Positions 19,532 through 27,842 of a stretch of 64,000 nucleotides of DNA are shown one piece after another. The stretch's first letter is position 1. Each line of letters begins with the position of its first letter. Below the pieces are notes generated by a model. It was not told where the DNA came from. It saw only the letters and a program-made list of their open reading frames with translations, and ran no database searches. Position numbers and translations under genes: made by a program. This DNA comes from Myxococcales bacterium (GTDB taxonomy: Bacteria; Myxococcota_A; Polyangia; Polyangiales; Polyangiaceae): the NCBI GenBank assembly GCA_016191785.1, contig JACPVJ010000111.1, forward strand, positions 1 through 64,000, read 5' to 3'.

Positions 19532-21205
19532 ATGTTCGAGCTTCCCCCGACCCGGATCCGAGGTCGTGCGCTCCGGGCCCTGGTCTCTCTGGTGCGAAAC
19601 ACGCCAGCCAAGCACGCCACCGCGCAGGTGCTCCGCAAACAACTCGGCATCGATGCGCTCCGCGCCCTGGGCAGCGACGCGCGCGCGGATCTCCCCTTCA
19701 GCCTCGAGCCAACGTCCGGTCGATCGGACCACCGCCGAGAGTCGCAACGCCTGGGCGTTCCCACGGTCGGCGACTGGCCGCGAACGGTCGGCGGGTGCCG
19801 ACGCGCGCTCGCATCGGGCCGGGTCGACCCAGAAGAGCTGGTCCGACGCGCCTTCTTCGCGGCAGACCAGCTCGGCGCGCGCTCGCCGAGCCTCGACCCG
19901 CTGCTCGATCGCGACGAGGCGCGTGCGCTCGATGCCGCTCGCCAGAGCAGAGAGCGCCTGGCCCGCGGCGAGCTTCGGGGGCCCCTCGAGGGGATCCCCG
20001 TCGCGATCAAGGAAGAGGTCCACGTCGCGGGGCTTCCGACCCGAGTGGGAACTGGGTTCCTGCCACCGACGCCTGCGGGCGAAGACTCGGTGCCGGTCCG
20101 CAGACTGCGCGAAGCCGGAGCGATCGTGATCGGCACGACCCCGATGACCGAATACGGGATGTCCCCGCTCGGCGGCAACGTGCATCGCGTGATGCCCCGC
20201 AACGCCCACCGCAGCGACCGGCTGCCGGGCGGCAGCTCGAGCGGCTCGGGTGTCGCCGTGGCGACCGGGGTCGTCCCCCTTGCGCTCGGCGCGGATGGCG
20301 GCGGCTCGATCCGGATCCCGGCGGCCTACAACGGGGTGTTCGGGATCAAGCCCACGTTCGGCCGGGTGCCCGTGGTCGGCCACGGCGTGCCGGGCGGCTC
20401 GAGCGTGGTCCACCTGGGCCCGATCGGCGCGTCCGCCCACGACCTGGCGGTGTTCCTGGAGGCGGCCAGCGGCCCCGACCCGCACGATGCGTCGAGCCTC
20501 GTCCAGCCCCGGCTCGATCCCCACGAGCTGACCGAAGCGATCGGCCGCGGCGTACGCGGGCTGCGCATCGGAGTCGACGACGACGAGTGGGCAGCGGCCA
20601 GCGCCGAGGTCCGCGCCCACGGTCGGGCGGCCCTCGAAGCGCTCGAGAAAGAGGGCGCGGTGCTGGTGTCCGTCGGGACTCGGCTCGGCAAGCACGCCGC
20701 GGCCATCGGCTACCTGACGATCGGGCTCGAGGTCTTGACCAACCTCGCGGCCGTGCGTCGAGACCACGCCGACGAGGTCGGCCTCGACCTGCAGATGTTC
20801 TTCGCCAACCTCGAGACCTTCCGGCCCGACGACTACCTGGACGCCCAGCGACTGCGCGCCGAGCTGCGGGCCGAAGTGGCGCTCTTGCTCGGCGCCGTGG
20901 ACGTCCTCGCACTGCCGACCACAGCAACCACTGCGCCGCCCATCACGGACGCCGACCTCAGCGACGGCTTCGTCGATCCGGCGGCGCTCGACGCCGCCTG
21001 TCGCTTCGCGTTCCTGGGCAACCTCACCGGCTGCCCCGCCGGCACCGCGCCGGTGGGGATGGACGACGGCGGCCTGCCGATCGGCCTGCAGATCGTCGGC
21101 GACGCCTGGGACGAAGCGGCGGTGCTCCAGGTGCTCGGCCACCTGGAGCGCATCGGAGCCGCGCACGTGGAGCGGCCGAGCGCGGGCATCGACCTGTTCG
21201 GGTGA
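19532..21205 (+). CDS. amidase-signature family hydrolase
   Basis: This 557-residue enzyme belongs to the amidase signature family, which hydrolyses amide bonds with a Ser-cisSer-Lys triad. Lys160 lies in EGIPVAIKEEVH, the cis-Ser in LPGGSSSGSG (around 236), and the nucleophile Ser259 in GADGGGSIRIPAA. The C-terminal block LPTTATTAPPI to NLTGCPAGTAPVG is also typical. The first 80 residues are extra compared with compact members. The start is ATG 19532 just after a divergent kinase start. There is no gatB next to it, so it is unlikely to be the GatA subunit; the substrate cannot be read from sequence. Confidence 0.92.
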   Translation: MFELPPTRIRGRALRALVSLVRNTPAKHATAQVLRKQLGIDALRALGSDARADLPFSLEPTSGRSDHRRESQRLGVPTVGDWPRTVGGCRRALASGRVDPEELVRRAFFAADQLGARSPSLDPLLDRDEARALDAARQSRERLARGELRGPLEGIPVAIKEEVHVAGLPTRVGTGFLPPTPAGEDSVPVRRLREAGAIVIGTTPMTEYGMSPLGGNVHRVMPRNAHRSDRLPGGSSSGSGVAVATGVVPLALGADGGGSIRIPAAYNGVFGIKPTFGRVPVVGHGVPGGSSVVHLGPIGASAHDLAVFLEAASGPDPHDASSLVQPRLDPHELTEAIGRGVRGLRIGVDDDEWAAASAEVRAHGRAALEALEKEGAVLVSVGTRLGKHAAAIGYLTIGLEVLTNLAAVRRDHADEVGLDLQMFFANLETFRPDDYLDAQRLRAELRAEVALLLGAVDVLALPTTATTAPPITDADLSDGFVDPAALDAACRFAFLGNLTGCPAGTAPVGMDDGGLPIGLQIVGDAWDEAAVLQVLGHLERIGAAHVERPSAGIDLFG

Positions 21206-21228
21206 GCGCCCTCGCGCTCGGCGTCAGA

Positions 21229-21540
21229 TCAGAGCTGCCCGCTCTTCGCCTTGTCGATCCACTTCTTGATCTCTTCCTCGATCAAGCCGATGGCCTTGCC
21301 CTTGAACGGACGGAGCACGAACGGCACTTCGAGATCCATCTCGATGTCGCGCTCGTTCACCTCGAGCGAGCCCATGAGCGCCATGCCCTTCACCTTGAAG
21401 GTGATCTCGGCGCGCTGATCGTTCACCCAGCGCGCTTGCGGGTGATATTGCGAGAACCGCTGCTGATACGAGGCGAACGCCGCGTCGGCGACCTTCTTGG
21501 CCGTCTCGAGCCCGAGTCCGTGGTGCACGACGTGCTTCAT
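21229..21540 (-). CDS. polyhydroxyalkanoate-system (PHA_gran_rgn) family protein
   Basis: This 103-residue protein matches the small family often called polyhydroxyalkanoic acid system protein: it opens with a His-rich MKHVVHHGLGLETAKKVADAAFASYQQRF, has a beta core (AEITFKVKGMALMGSLEVNERDIEMDLEVPFVLRPFKG) and ends in a helix (IGLIEEEIKKWIDKAK). Members occur near PHA granule genes in other bacteria, but their biochemical role is not established. Here no PHA synthase is adjacent. The stop is 24 bases from the stop of the convergent amidase. Family membership is by memory of the pattern. Confidence 0.8.
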   Translation of the reverse strand: MKHVVHHGLGLETAKKVADAAFASYQQRFSQYHPQARWVNDQRAEITFKVKGMALMGSLEVNERDIEMDLEVPFVLRPFKGKAIGLIEEEIKKWIDKAKSGQL

Positions 21541-21585
21541 GGGCGGCTCACGTAGAGCATTTCGCCGGGCGGTTCAACCCGGATG

Positions 21586-22431
21586 TCAGGCCCCGCGGGG
21601 CGACGCCGCGATGTCCGTGACCACGCCGAAGTGATCGCTGGGCCAGAGCTCGCCGTCCGGCGACGGCTCCGAGGTCGCGAAGGCGAGCCGGCTCGAGAGC
21701 GGCTCTCCGCGCAGCTGCCGATCCGGCCCGCGCACGAACACGTAGTCGATCCGGCGCGGCGGCTCGTGCGCCAGCGCAGCAAAGCGGTTCCTGCGATCGA
21801 AGGTGTAGCCGGGCCCCTCGCCGGCGTGGACCCAGGCGTCGGCGAAGTACACGCTCTTCCCCTCCACCGTCGCGTGTCCCGAAAGGTAGCGGATCTCGTC
21901 CGCCTCCGGCCCCGCGTTCAGGTCCCCCATCAGCACGGGCGGCAGCTCGCCGTCCTCGACCGGGCACTCTTCGAAGATCACGTCGGCGATGAAGCGCACC
22001 TGCGCGAGACGAATGCTCCCGTGGTGAAGCTTCCAGTTCAGGTGCGTGACGAACACCGGCAAGATGCCGTGCGGCGTCTCGACTCGGGCGTGCACCAGCA
22101 CCCTGGCCTCGCCCGGCTCGGCGCCCGGCAGCGGATAGTGCGCAAGGTGTCGGATCGGCCACCGGCTGCAGACCGCGTTGCCGAAGTGCAAGCCACCGCC
22201 GTAGTGCATCGCCGGCGCGTAGGCCACCTCGTAGCCGAGGCCGTGGCAGATCTCCGTCGCCTGGCAGCTCGCGGGCTCGGGCGCCGCGCCCGAGGCGACC
22301 AAACGCAGGACCTCCTGGAGACCCAGCACGTCCGGCCGAAGCTCGCCGAGCTCGCGGCGGATCAGCCTCAGCCGCTCGGGCCAGGGCCCAGCCTTGTTCC
22401 AGATGTTGAGGGTGGCTATTTTCAGCGTCAT
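21586..22431 (-). CDS. endonuclease/exonuclease/phosphatase-fold hydrolase
   Basis: This 281-residue protein has the EEP fold motifs of DNase I/ExoIII/sphingomyelinase-like metal-dependent phosphoesterases: KIATLNIWN near the start, the metal-binding Glu in VLGLQEVL, VFVTHLNWK, PVLMGDLNAGPEADEIRY, RRIDYVFVRG and the catalytic SDHFGV near the end. No signal peptide is seen, so it is probably cytoplasmic. The frame is open to 22707, but ATG 22431 directly before the first motif is the natural start. The substrate (nucleic acid, phospholipid or sugar phosphate) cannot be told. It is followed by the PHA-family gene on the same strand with 45 bases between. Confidence 0.88.
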   Translation of the reverse strand: MTLKIATLNIWNKAGPWPERLRLIRRELGELRPDVLGLQEVLRLVASGAAPEPASCQATEICHGLGYEVAYAPAMHYGGGLHFGNAVCSRWPIRHLAHYPLPGAEPGEARVLVHARVETPHGILPVFVTHLNWKLHHGSIRLAQVRFIADVIFEECPVEDGELPPVLMGDLNAGPEADEIRYLSGHATVEGKSVYFADAWVHAGEGPGYTFDRRNRFAALAHEPPRRIDYVFVRGPDRQLRGEPLSSRLAFATSEPSPDGELWPSDHFGVVTDIAASPRGA

Positions 22432-22600
22432 TGTCGATTGCGCCGGATCGCAGAACCCAGGGCGGAGAGTACCACGGAGCGGATCTGCGCGAGGGCTGGG
22501 CACCCTCGACGCGCCAATCCACATACGATGCGTTACACCATCGGGACTCGGAGCCTCGACAAGGGGATCCCAGTTCACGTCGTCCGCGAGCGAGCGCGGC

Positions 22601-23437
22601 TCAGCGAGGAAGCGCGTCCAGCAAGTCTCGAACCGCGCCCCACGCGTCGGCCTCACTCTCGTCGTGTCGTGCGTCGAACAGGAACTCCGAGACTCTTCGC
22701 GGGCCAACAGCGTTGACGGTCTCGAAGTCCTCGGCGAGGAGGCGGAGGGCGTCCTTCACCTCCGGTCTGGCAGCGTGCGGCGAGAGGCGAGCAGCGACGT
22801 CACGCGGGCCACCGCCGAAGTTCCGCAGCAGGTAGGCGATGTCGTAGGCGTCCTTGTTCTCGCCCCGGCTCCGGAACGCAAGGGCCTTCATCACGACGAA
22901 TGCACCCGCCCCACAGACGGAGATCTCCCGGCGCGCCTCCTCGCCGCGGATGGTCGCCCCATGCAGCTCCACCTTCACCTGATCGATGAACGCGAATCGC
23001 AAACCTGGCGCGATGATGGCCGCGAAGTCCGGCTCGATGGCTCGAAGCTGCCCGCCCGTGTCCGAGTCGAGCGTCGGCGGGATGAGGAAATCCACGGTTA
23101 CCTTGGGCGGCCCGTCGATCTTCCAGCGCTGGCGTGTCCGGTTCCCCTTCTCGTTCTCGTCGGGCCCGAAGCCGGCGGCGCGGAGCCTCTCGGTGAGCAA
23201 CTCGTAGCGCTTGTCATCGAGGATTGCGACTTCCATCCCAATGTCGAGGTCTAGCGTCCCAACGTGCTTCTCGACGCCTCTCGCCGCCTGGTCGATCAGC
23301 AGCGTCGGCACGAGCCCACCGACCACCACCAACTCGTCCAGCAGGTCGCCGAGCTTCGTGGCCAGGTAGAGACAGGCCGCCCGCACGTTCCGCACCTGCG
23401 CGGGTTCGTATCCGGCCGCGGTTCTCGGCTTCGCCAT
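22601..23437 (-). CDS. AbiEii-like nucleotidyltransferase (toxin of a type IV TA-like pair)
   Basis: This 278-residue protein resembles the nucleotidyltransferase toxins of AbiE-type systems: the glycine motif VVVGGLVPTLLID is followed by the paired aspartates in TLDLDIGM, with the later block VTVDFLIPP as a likely third acidic site. A late block reads VVMKALAFRSRGENKDAYDIAYLL, which fits the conserved K...R..KD.yDi..L of this group. The start overlaps the stop of the upstream helix-turn-helix gene by one base (TGATG at 23439-23435), so the two are translated together, as in AbiEi/AbiEii pairs. Such toxins modify nucleotides or tRNA in characterised members; the target here is unknown. Confidence 0.82.
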   Translation of the reverse strand: MAKPRTAAGYEPAQVRNVRAACLYLATKLGDLLDELVVVGGLVPTLLIDQAARGVEKHVGTLDLDIGMEVAILDDKRYELLTERLRAAGFGPDENEKGNRTRQRWKIDGPPKVTVDFLIPPTLDSDTGGQLRAIEPDFAAIIAPGLRFAFIDQVKVELHGATIRGEEARREISVCGAGAFVVMKALAFRSRGENKDAYDIAYLLRNFGGGPRDVAARLSPHAARPEVKDALRLLAEDFETVNAVGPRRVSEFLFDARHDESEADAWGAVRDLLDALPR

Positions 23438-24462
23438 CAGGACTTCCACTTCAAGGCGCGGGATCTCAACTCGGCTGCTGCTTCCTTGGCCCGCTCTGGG
23501 TGCGCGAGAAGATCGAGATACGCTTGCAGGGGGTGAACACACTCGATCCCGCCGACCTTCGACGCGCCGTCGAACACGCCGTCGTCGTTGGGCACCACGA
23601 GCCAGACATTCGCGCCTTTCGGCTCTTCGCGAAAGCCCATGGCGTCGAGCGCCTTGTCGCTCGGCAGCGAGCCGACGAAGAACGACACGAGGCGGAACCC
23701 GGCAAACTCCGTGCGAAGCCAGGCTGCCGAAAGCCCCGTGGCGGCGTGCTGGAGCTTCGAGCGGCTGAGCTGCGCTGCCAGCTTCTGGAGCAGCTCGTCA
23801 CCGCTCCTCGCCGTGACATGCCCCCTGAGCGCCGCGTGCTTGTCGAAGCTGTACGTGGCAGACCAAGCATCGAGGAGCAAGTCGGGATCTCGCGCGTGGA
23901 TCAAGCCCTTCTCGTCGCGTTCGACGAGCCCGTCTCCTTCGAGCCGCCGGACGATGCGGCTGGTAAAGCCATCATCCAGGCCGGTCTCGCGAGCAAGGTC
24001 TCGCTGGCGAAACGCCTTTGGATGATGCACCAGCAGATGGCGCGCCACTCGCGCGCTCTTTGGCGCAAAGGCAGATGACGGGCGTCCCCTTCTGAGGAAC
24101 CTGTTGGGCTTGCCCTCGATGATGATCCGAAGCCCCGGCGCGACGATGCGCGCGTTGCCGGAGAGGTCGAACCATGAGATTCCGGCTTCGTCGCAGATGC
24201 GCTTGCCCAGCTCGCCCATGAACGGCGTGGCAACCACAGGCATCGCATGCTGGCCCTCCACGCACTGTTTCGCGTGCGCTACTGCCCTGCTGACGCTGGC
24301 CGCCTCCGCGCTCGCCCCCAGCTCCACCGCTAGCTTGAGCGCGCCATCCTCGACGAGGAGATCCGGCCCGTCGCGGGCTCCCACCCGAAAACGCGGGTGG
24401 TCGAGCCACGCGCCCAAGAGCTTCTTGGCTTGGTCGATGGCAGCGGTCTGGCGCCGGGGCAC
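23437..24462 (-). CDS. AbiEi-like winged-helix antitoxin/regulator
   Basis: This 341-residue protein is the likely antitoxin. The first 125 residues form a conserved domain (MPVVATPFMGELGKRICDEAGISWFDLSGNARI to IEGKPNRFLRRG) found in large AbiEi-type regulators. A winged helix-turn-helix follows (about 140-195, KAFRQRDLARETGLDDGFTSRIVRRLEGDGLVERDEKG). The C-terminal part (LVVPNDDGVFDG to VHPLQAYLDLL) is the usual AbiEi tail. GTG 24462 is the start. There is no ribosome site before it, and the promoter just upstream predicts transcription from this base, so translation may be leaderless. The gene would repress its own promoter through the inverted repeat at 24480-24515. Confidence 0.82.
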   Translation of the reverse strand: MPRRQTAAIDQAKKLLGAWLDHPRFRVGARDGPDLLVEDGALKLAVELGASAEAASVSRAVAHAKQCVEGQHAMPVVATPFMGELGKRICDEAGISWFDLSGNARIVAPGLRIIIEGKPNRFLRRGRPSSAFAPKSARVARHLLVHHPKAFRQRDLARETGLDDGFTSRIVRRLEGDGLVERDEKGLIHARDPDLLLDAWSATYSFDKHAALRGHVTARSGDELLQKLAAQLSRSKLQHAATGLSAAWLRTEFAGFRLVSFFVGSLPSDKALDAMGFREEPKGANVWLVVPNDDGVFDGASKVGGIECVHPLQAYLDLLAHPERAKEAAAELRSRALKWKS

Positions 24463-24468
24463 CTGCTT

Positions 24469-24496
24469 ATATTATTGCTCCTGACCGTCGGGTCAA
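24469..24496 (-). promoter_or_regulatory. promoter of the AbiE-like module, likely leaderless
   Basis: On the minus strand, TTGACC (24496-24491) and TAATAT (24474-24469) form -35 and -10 elements with a 16-bp spacer in an AT-rich island unusual for this window. Transcription would start about seven bases downstream, at or next to the GTG start at 24462, giving an mRNA with almost no leader. The -35 lies between the two arms of an inverted repeat. Confidence 0.6.
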
Positions 24497-24515
24497 TTGG
24501 CATTAATTAGTCAGG
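24480..24515. promoter_or_regulatory. inverted repeat, probable operator of the AbiE-like module
   Basis: CCTGAC (24480-24485) and GTCAGG (24510-24515) are perfect inverted arms separated by 24 bases and flanking the -35 element. AbiEi-type antitoxins are known to bind inverted repeats in their own promoters, so this is the best operator candidate. Binding has not been shown for this protein. Confidence 0.5.
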
Positions 24516-24644
24516 AATTCGATCAGTCACCGCTGGCACCCCGAAGATTTTCCGGGAACCTCGGGCCAGGGTCGCGTGTCAGTCCTCCCATTCGGCCGCT
24601 TCGCGCGGCAGTTCGGGCGATTGGCCCAGAGAAGGAGCAGGCAC

Positions 24645-25040
24645 ATGAGCCGGCGTGCGGTGGCGTTCGTGTTCGGTCTGGGGGTGTTCGGGGCGGCATC
24701 GGCCTCTGGGGGTGGTGCGGCCGGCGGGGGAGGCCTGCCGGTGGCAGTGGCCCACGCCGAAGAGACCGCCGAGAGCTGCTTGTCGTTCAAGAAGGGCGAC
24801 CTCGAGAAGGGCATCTCGTTCGACATCGAGTCGAGCTGCGGCATGAAGCTGGCGTGCAAGGTGAGCTGGGTCGTGCAGTGCTCGGACAACGACGGCAAGG
24901 TCGAGTCGCGCAGCTCGAAGGTCGAGACCTTCGGCCTCGCGGGGAGCGAGAGCCACCGCGTCGAGATGTCCGGCGCCAGCTGCAAGCAAGCCTGGCGCGT
25001 GGACGACGTGAAGTGGGGCTGCGACCCCGTGAAGAAGTGA
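24645..25040 (+). CDS. small secreted Cys-rich protein of unknown function
   Basis: ATG 24645, with ribosome site GAAGGAG at 24631-24637, starts a 131-residue protein. A signal peptide with a Gly/Ala-rich region runs to about AVAHAEE. The mature part is about 90 residues with six cysteines (CLSF, SSCG, ACK, QCS, SCKQ, GCDP), which suggests three disulfides in the periplasm or outside the cell, and a beta-rich pattern (ISFDIESSCGMKLACKVSWVVQC). I do not recognise the family. It is divergent from the AbiE-like module and convergent with the esterase gene at 25054. Confidence 0.75.
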   Translation: MSRRAVAFVFGLGVFGAASASGGGAAGGGGLPVAVAHAEETAESCLSFKKGDLEKGISFDIESSCGMKLACKVSWVVQCSDNDGKVESRSSKVETFGLAGSESHRVEMSGASCKQAWRVDDVKWGCDPVKK

Positions 25041-25053
25041 GGCGCTGGGGAGC

Positions 25054-26088
25054 TCAGGGCGCGCCGAGCAAGAACGCCTTCACGCCGGGACCCGCGAACG
25101 CCGGGACCGTGTGGCCCCCGGCGAACTCGCACCAGACCACCGGCTTGGTGCAGCCGTCGTAGGCGACGCAGGACGGATCGGCCGAGTGCGGCTGGGCGGT
25201 GGCCTTGCACGCATTCTGCTTCAGCCAGTAGTCCCGGGTCTTGACGCCGTCGGACAAGGGCACGGTGCCGTCGGACTTCCCGTGGGTGATCATCGCGGGC
25301 AGGCTGGCGGTGCAGCTCGCGCCGTACCAGGGGCCCGAGCCGCCGGTGGGCGCGACGGCCCGGAGCTTGGTGGCGCGCCAGCAGGTCAGGTTGTTGGTGA
25401 ACATCGCGCCGTGCGAAAACCCCGTCGAGTACACGCGCGTCGGGTCGATGCAGTGACTCGCGCCGAGGCTCGCGACCAGCGCGTCGAAGAGCTCCACGTC
25501 GCCTTCGCCTTCCTTCATCTTCCAGCCGGTGCTCTTGTTCGTGGCGGTCGGGTAGACGAAGATCGCGTCTTTGGCCCCACCCGGCTCGAGCTTCAGATAG
25601 CTGCGCGCGCCCGCGCCATCGGCGTTGAGCCCGTGGAACCCGAAGATCACGGGCCACTTCTTGCTCGCGGTGTAGTCCGCCGGGACCGAGAGCACGTAGC
25701 TGCGCGTCACGCCGCCCACCGAGATCGTCGCCTTGTCGTTCAGTCCGACGAACGCTCCGGACTTGCCGCAGCCCGTCGAGCCGCCTCCCGTGCCACCGGC
25801 ACCACCGCTCGTGCCACCGGCACCACCGCTCGCTCCGCCGGCACCACCGCTGCCGCCGCCAACACCGCTGCCGCCGCCACCGCCTGAGCCCCCGGCGCCG
25901 CCGCCGGCGTTGCCCCCGCTGGGCGCCCCGCTCCCGCCCGCCGCGCCACCCGTGCCCGATCCCCCGACGCCGCCAGTGCCTGCGCCCCCGCTCCCGCCGG
26001 TGGCCGACGAGTCGCCACCGCCGTCGTCACCCGAGCAAGCCGAGAGCGCGAGGACCACGAGGAGCGAACCCGAGCGAAGCGCGTGCAT
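25054..26088 (-). CDS. PHB-depolymerase-like esterase lipoprotein
   Basis: This 344-residue alpha/beta hydrolase is exported as a lipoprotein (lipobox LSAC near residue 18). About 85 residues of almost pure Gly/Ala/Ser/Thr follow as a flexible tether. The catalytic domain resembles the LpqC/polyhydroxybutyrate depolymerase family: VIFGFHGLNADG, nucleophile Ser in YSTGFSHGAMFTNNL, Asp in ITHGKSDGTVPLSDG and His in EFAGGHTVPAF. Related carbohydrate esterases (feruloyl, acetylxylan) share this fold, so the substrate is open. It is one of three such lipoproteins in the window. ATG 26088 starts it. Confidence 0.88.
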   Translation of the reverse strand: MHALRSGSLLVVLALSACSGDDGGGDSSATGGSGGAGTGGVGGSGTGGAAGGSGAPSGGNAGGGAGGSGGGGGSGVGGGSGGAGGASGGAGGTSGGAGGTGGGSTGCGKSGAFVGLNDKATISVGGVTRSYVLSVPADYTASKKWPVIFGFHGLNADGAGARSYLKLEPGGAKDAIFVYPTATNKSTGWKMKEGEGDVELFDALVASLGASHCIDPTRVYSTGFSHGAMFTNNLTCWRATKLRAVAPTGGSGPWYGASCTASLPAMITHGKSDGTVPLSDGVKTRDYWLKQNACKATAQPHSADPSCVAYDGCTKPVVWCEFAGGHTVPAFAGPGVKAFLLGAP

Positions 26089-26196
26089 GCAGACACTCTG
26101 CCACGGACGGGGCAGGAGCAGAACCTGCCAGGGAATCGAGCCGAGACGCCGCGCAGTCGCGCCTGCCGTCTCGCTGCGCTAGCGTGAGGCGCCTTC

Positions 26197-27360
26197 GTGA
26201 TCTGTCACCGCTTTCTTCTTCGAGTCGCCGCCGCGGTCGCCCTGGCCAGCACCGCGTCGGCCCAGAGCGCGCGCTGGGAGACCGGCGGCGAGGTGGCGGG
26301 GTACGGCGACAGCGACCACGTCTGGGTGCTGTCGCCCTCGGCGCGCGCCGCGGTGCGGGCCGGAGGGTTCGACGCCCACGCGAGCTACCTGGTCGACATC
26401 GTCTCGGCGGCTTCGGTGGACATCGTCTCGACCGCCAGCCCGCGTTGGAACGAGGTGCGCCACGCGGCAACGGTCGGCGCGGGCTACACGCCGGGAGACT
26501 TCGGTGGGTCGGCCTCGCTCGCGATGTCCGTCGAGCCGGACTTCGTCTCGACGAAGGTGGGGCTCTCCGGCAGCGCGGCGCTGGCCCGGAAGAATGTGTC
26601 GCTGTCCCTCGGCTACTGGTACGAGCACGACGTCGCCGGACGGTCCGGGACGCCGTATTCGGTGTACGCGTTGCGGCTCGATCGCCACCAGGTCGCGGGC
26701 AGTGCGCTCTTGGTGGTGGGCCGCGGCACGACGCTGACGCCCACCCTCGACGTGAGCTTCGAGTCGGGTCGACAGGAGAAGCCCTACCGCTTTCTGCCGC
26801 TCTTCTCCCCGGAGGTCGCGCCGCTGGTGCCGGTCGGGGCGTCGATCGACGACGTGAACCGGGAGCGCTTGCCGGGCCGAATCGCCGAGCGACTCCCCGA
26901 CAGCCGGCAGCGCGTCGCCGCCAGCCTGCGCCTCGCGCATCGCTTCGGGGCGTCCACACTCTTGCTCTGGGACCGCGTCTACGGCGACAGCTGGGGACAG
27001 CTGGCCAACACCGCCGACCTGAAGTGGACGTTCGAGCTGTCCCGGCGGTGGTCGCTCTGGCCCCACGTTCGCTATCACGATCAGACCGCGGTCTCGTTCT
27101 GGCGACGCGCCTACGTGGGCCAGGTCGGGCCGGGCCAAATCGTCGCCCCCGAGTATCGGAGCGGCGACCGCGAGCTCGGCCCGCTTCGAACCCTCACCGT
27201 CGGACCCGGCGTTGCCTTCGACTTCGGCTCGTCGGACCCCAGAAGCCTGCGGGCGGCGCTGGAAGTCGAAGGCAGCAGCACCCGGTTCCGCGACGCGCTC
27301 TACATCGATCATCGCTGGGCCGGCTTTGCCGTGGCAAGCTTCACCGCGAGGTTCGAGTGA
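26197..27360 (+). CDS. DUF3570-type outer-membrane beta-barrel protein
   Basis: This 387-residue protein has a signal peptide (ending about ASAQSARW) followed by alternating beta strands to a C-terminal aromatic-rich strand (VASFTARFE), as in outer-membrane barrels. The phrase LVDIVSAASVDIVSTASPRWNEVR is the hallmark of DUF3570. The function of the family is not known. The start is GTG 26197. Its stop overlaps the next gene (GTGA), a two-heme lipoprotein. The link to cytochromes suggests that the barrel may house or pair with a heme protein at the outer membrane; that is inference. Confidence 0.85.
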   Translation: MICHRFLLRVAAAVALASTASAQSARWETGGEVAGYGDSDHVWVLSPSARAAVRAGGFDAHASYLVDIVSAASVDIVSTASPRWNEVRHAATVGAGYTPGDFGGSASLAMSVEPDFVSTKVGLSGSAALARKNVSLSLGYWYEHDVAGRSGTPYSVYALRLDRHQVAGSALLVVGRGTTLTPTLDVSFESGRQEKPYRFLPLFSPEVAPLVPVGASIDDVNRERLPGRIAERLPDSRQRVAASLRLAHRFGASTLLLWDRVYGDSWGQLANTADLKWTFELSRRWSLWPHVRYHDQTAVSFWRRAYVGQVGPGQIVAPEYRSGDRELGPLRTLTVGPGVAFDFGSSDPRSLRAALEVEGSSTRFRDALYIDHRWAGFAVASFTARFE

Positions 27361-27842
27361 AGCAGCTGCTCGTGCTGGCCCTGGCCGCGCTCTTCGCGAG
27401 CGGCTGTCGCGATCCGATGCTGGAAGCCAAGGCGGACGCGCTCGGCCCGGACCCCGGGCCCTACGAAGAGGGCGAGAAGCACCGGGCCGGCTTCCCCTGC
27501 ACCCATTGTCACGTCAGCGGGGGTCGGGCGAGCCCGCACTTCGACCTGGCCGGCACCGTCTACGCGGACAAGGACGCGGCTCGAGGGCTCGAGGGAGTGA
27601 CGGTCCGTTTGTTCGACGCGAGTGGCCGGCAGCAGACCAAGGCCACGAACGAGGTCGGGACCTTCTTCTTCGAAGAGGGCGAGCTCGAGCTCGACTTCCC
27701 GCTCTGGGTGCGGATCGAGCTGGGTGACGAGGTGCGGTCGATGCAGAACCCGATCTTCCGGGAGCGCTCGTGTGCCACCTGTCATCGGAACCCCGCCGGA
27801 CCGAGCCGGCGCTGGCAGGTGCACCTGCGAGGTGATCCGTGA
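27357..27842 (+). CDS. two-heme c-type cytochrome lipoprotein
   Basis: This 161-residue lipoprotein (lipobox ASGC at 15-18) has two heme-attachment motifs, CTHCH near residue 48 and CATCH near residue 144. Between them lies a beta domain like a carboxypeptidase-regulatory fold (LAGTVYADKDAARGLEGVTVRLFDASGRQQTKATNEVGTFFF). It would sit on the outer or inner membrane facing the periplasm or surface. The start GTG 27357 overlaps the barrel gene's stop by four bases (GTGA), and its own stop overlaps the next cytochrome gene the same way, so barrel and both cytochromes are co-translated. Confidence 0.87.
   Translation: MKQLLVLALAALFASGCRDPMLEAKADALGPDPGPYEEGEKHRAGFPCTHCHVSGGRASPHFDLAGTVYADKDAARGLEGVTVRLFDASGRQQTKATNEVGTFFFEEGELELDFPLWVRIELGDEVRSMQNPIFRERSCATCHRNPAGPSRRWQVHLRGDP

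Noticed and set aside
19439-21166. Upstream extension of the Ser/Thr kinase frame at 17837
   Set aside because: The extension is antisense to the amidase, while the kinase domain begins right after ATG 19438.
25790-26000. GC-rich repeats in the esterase gene as a possible separate repeat element
   Set aside because: They encode the in-frame Gly/Ala tether of the lipoprotein.
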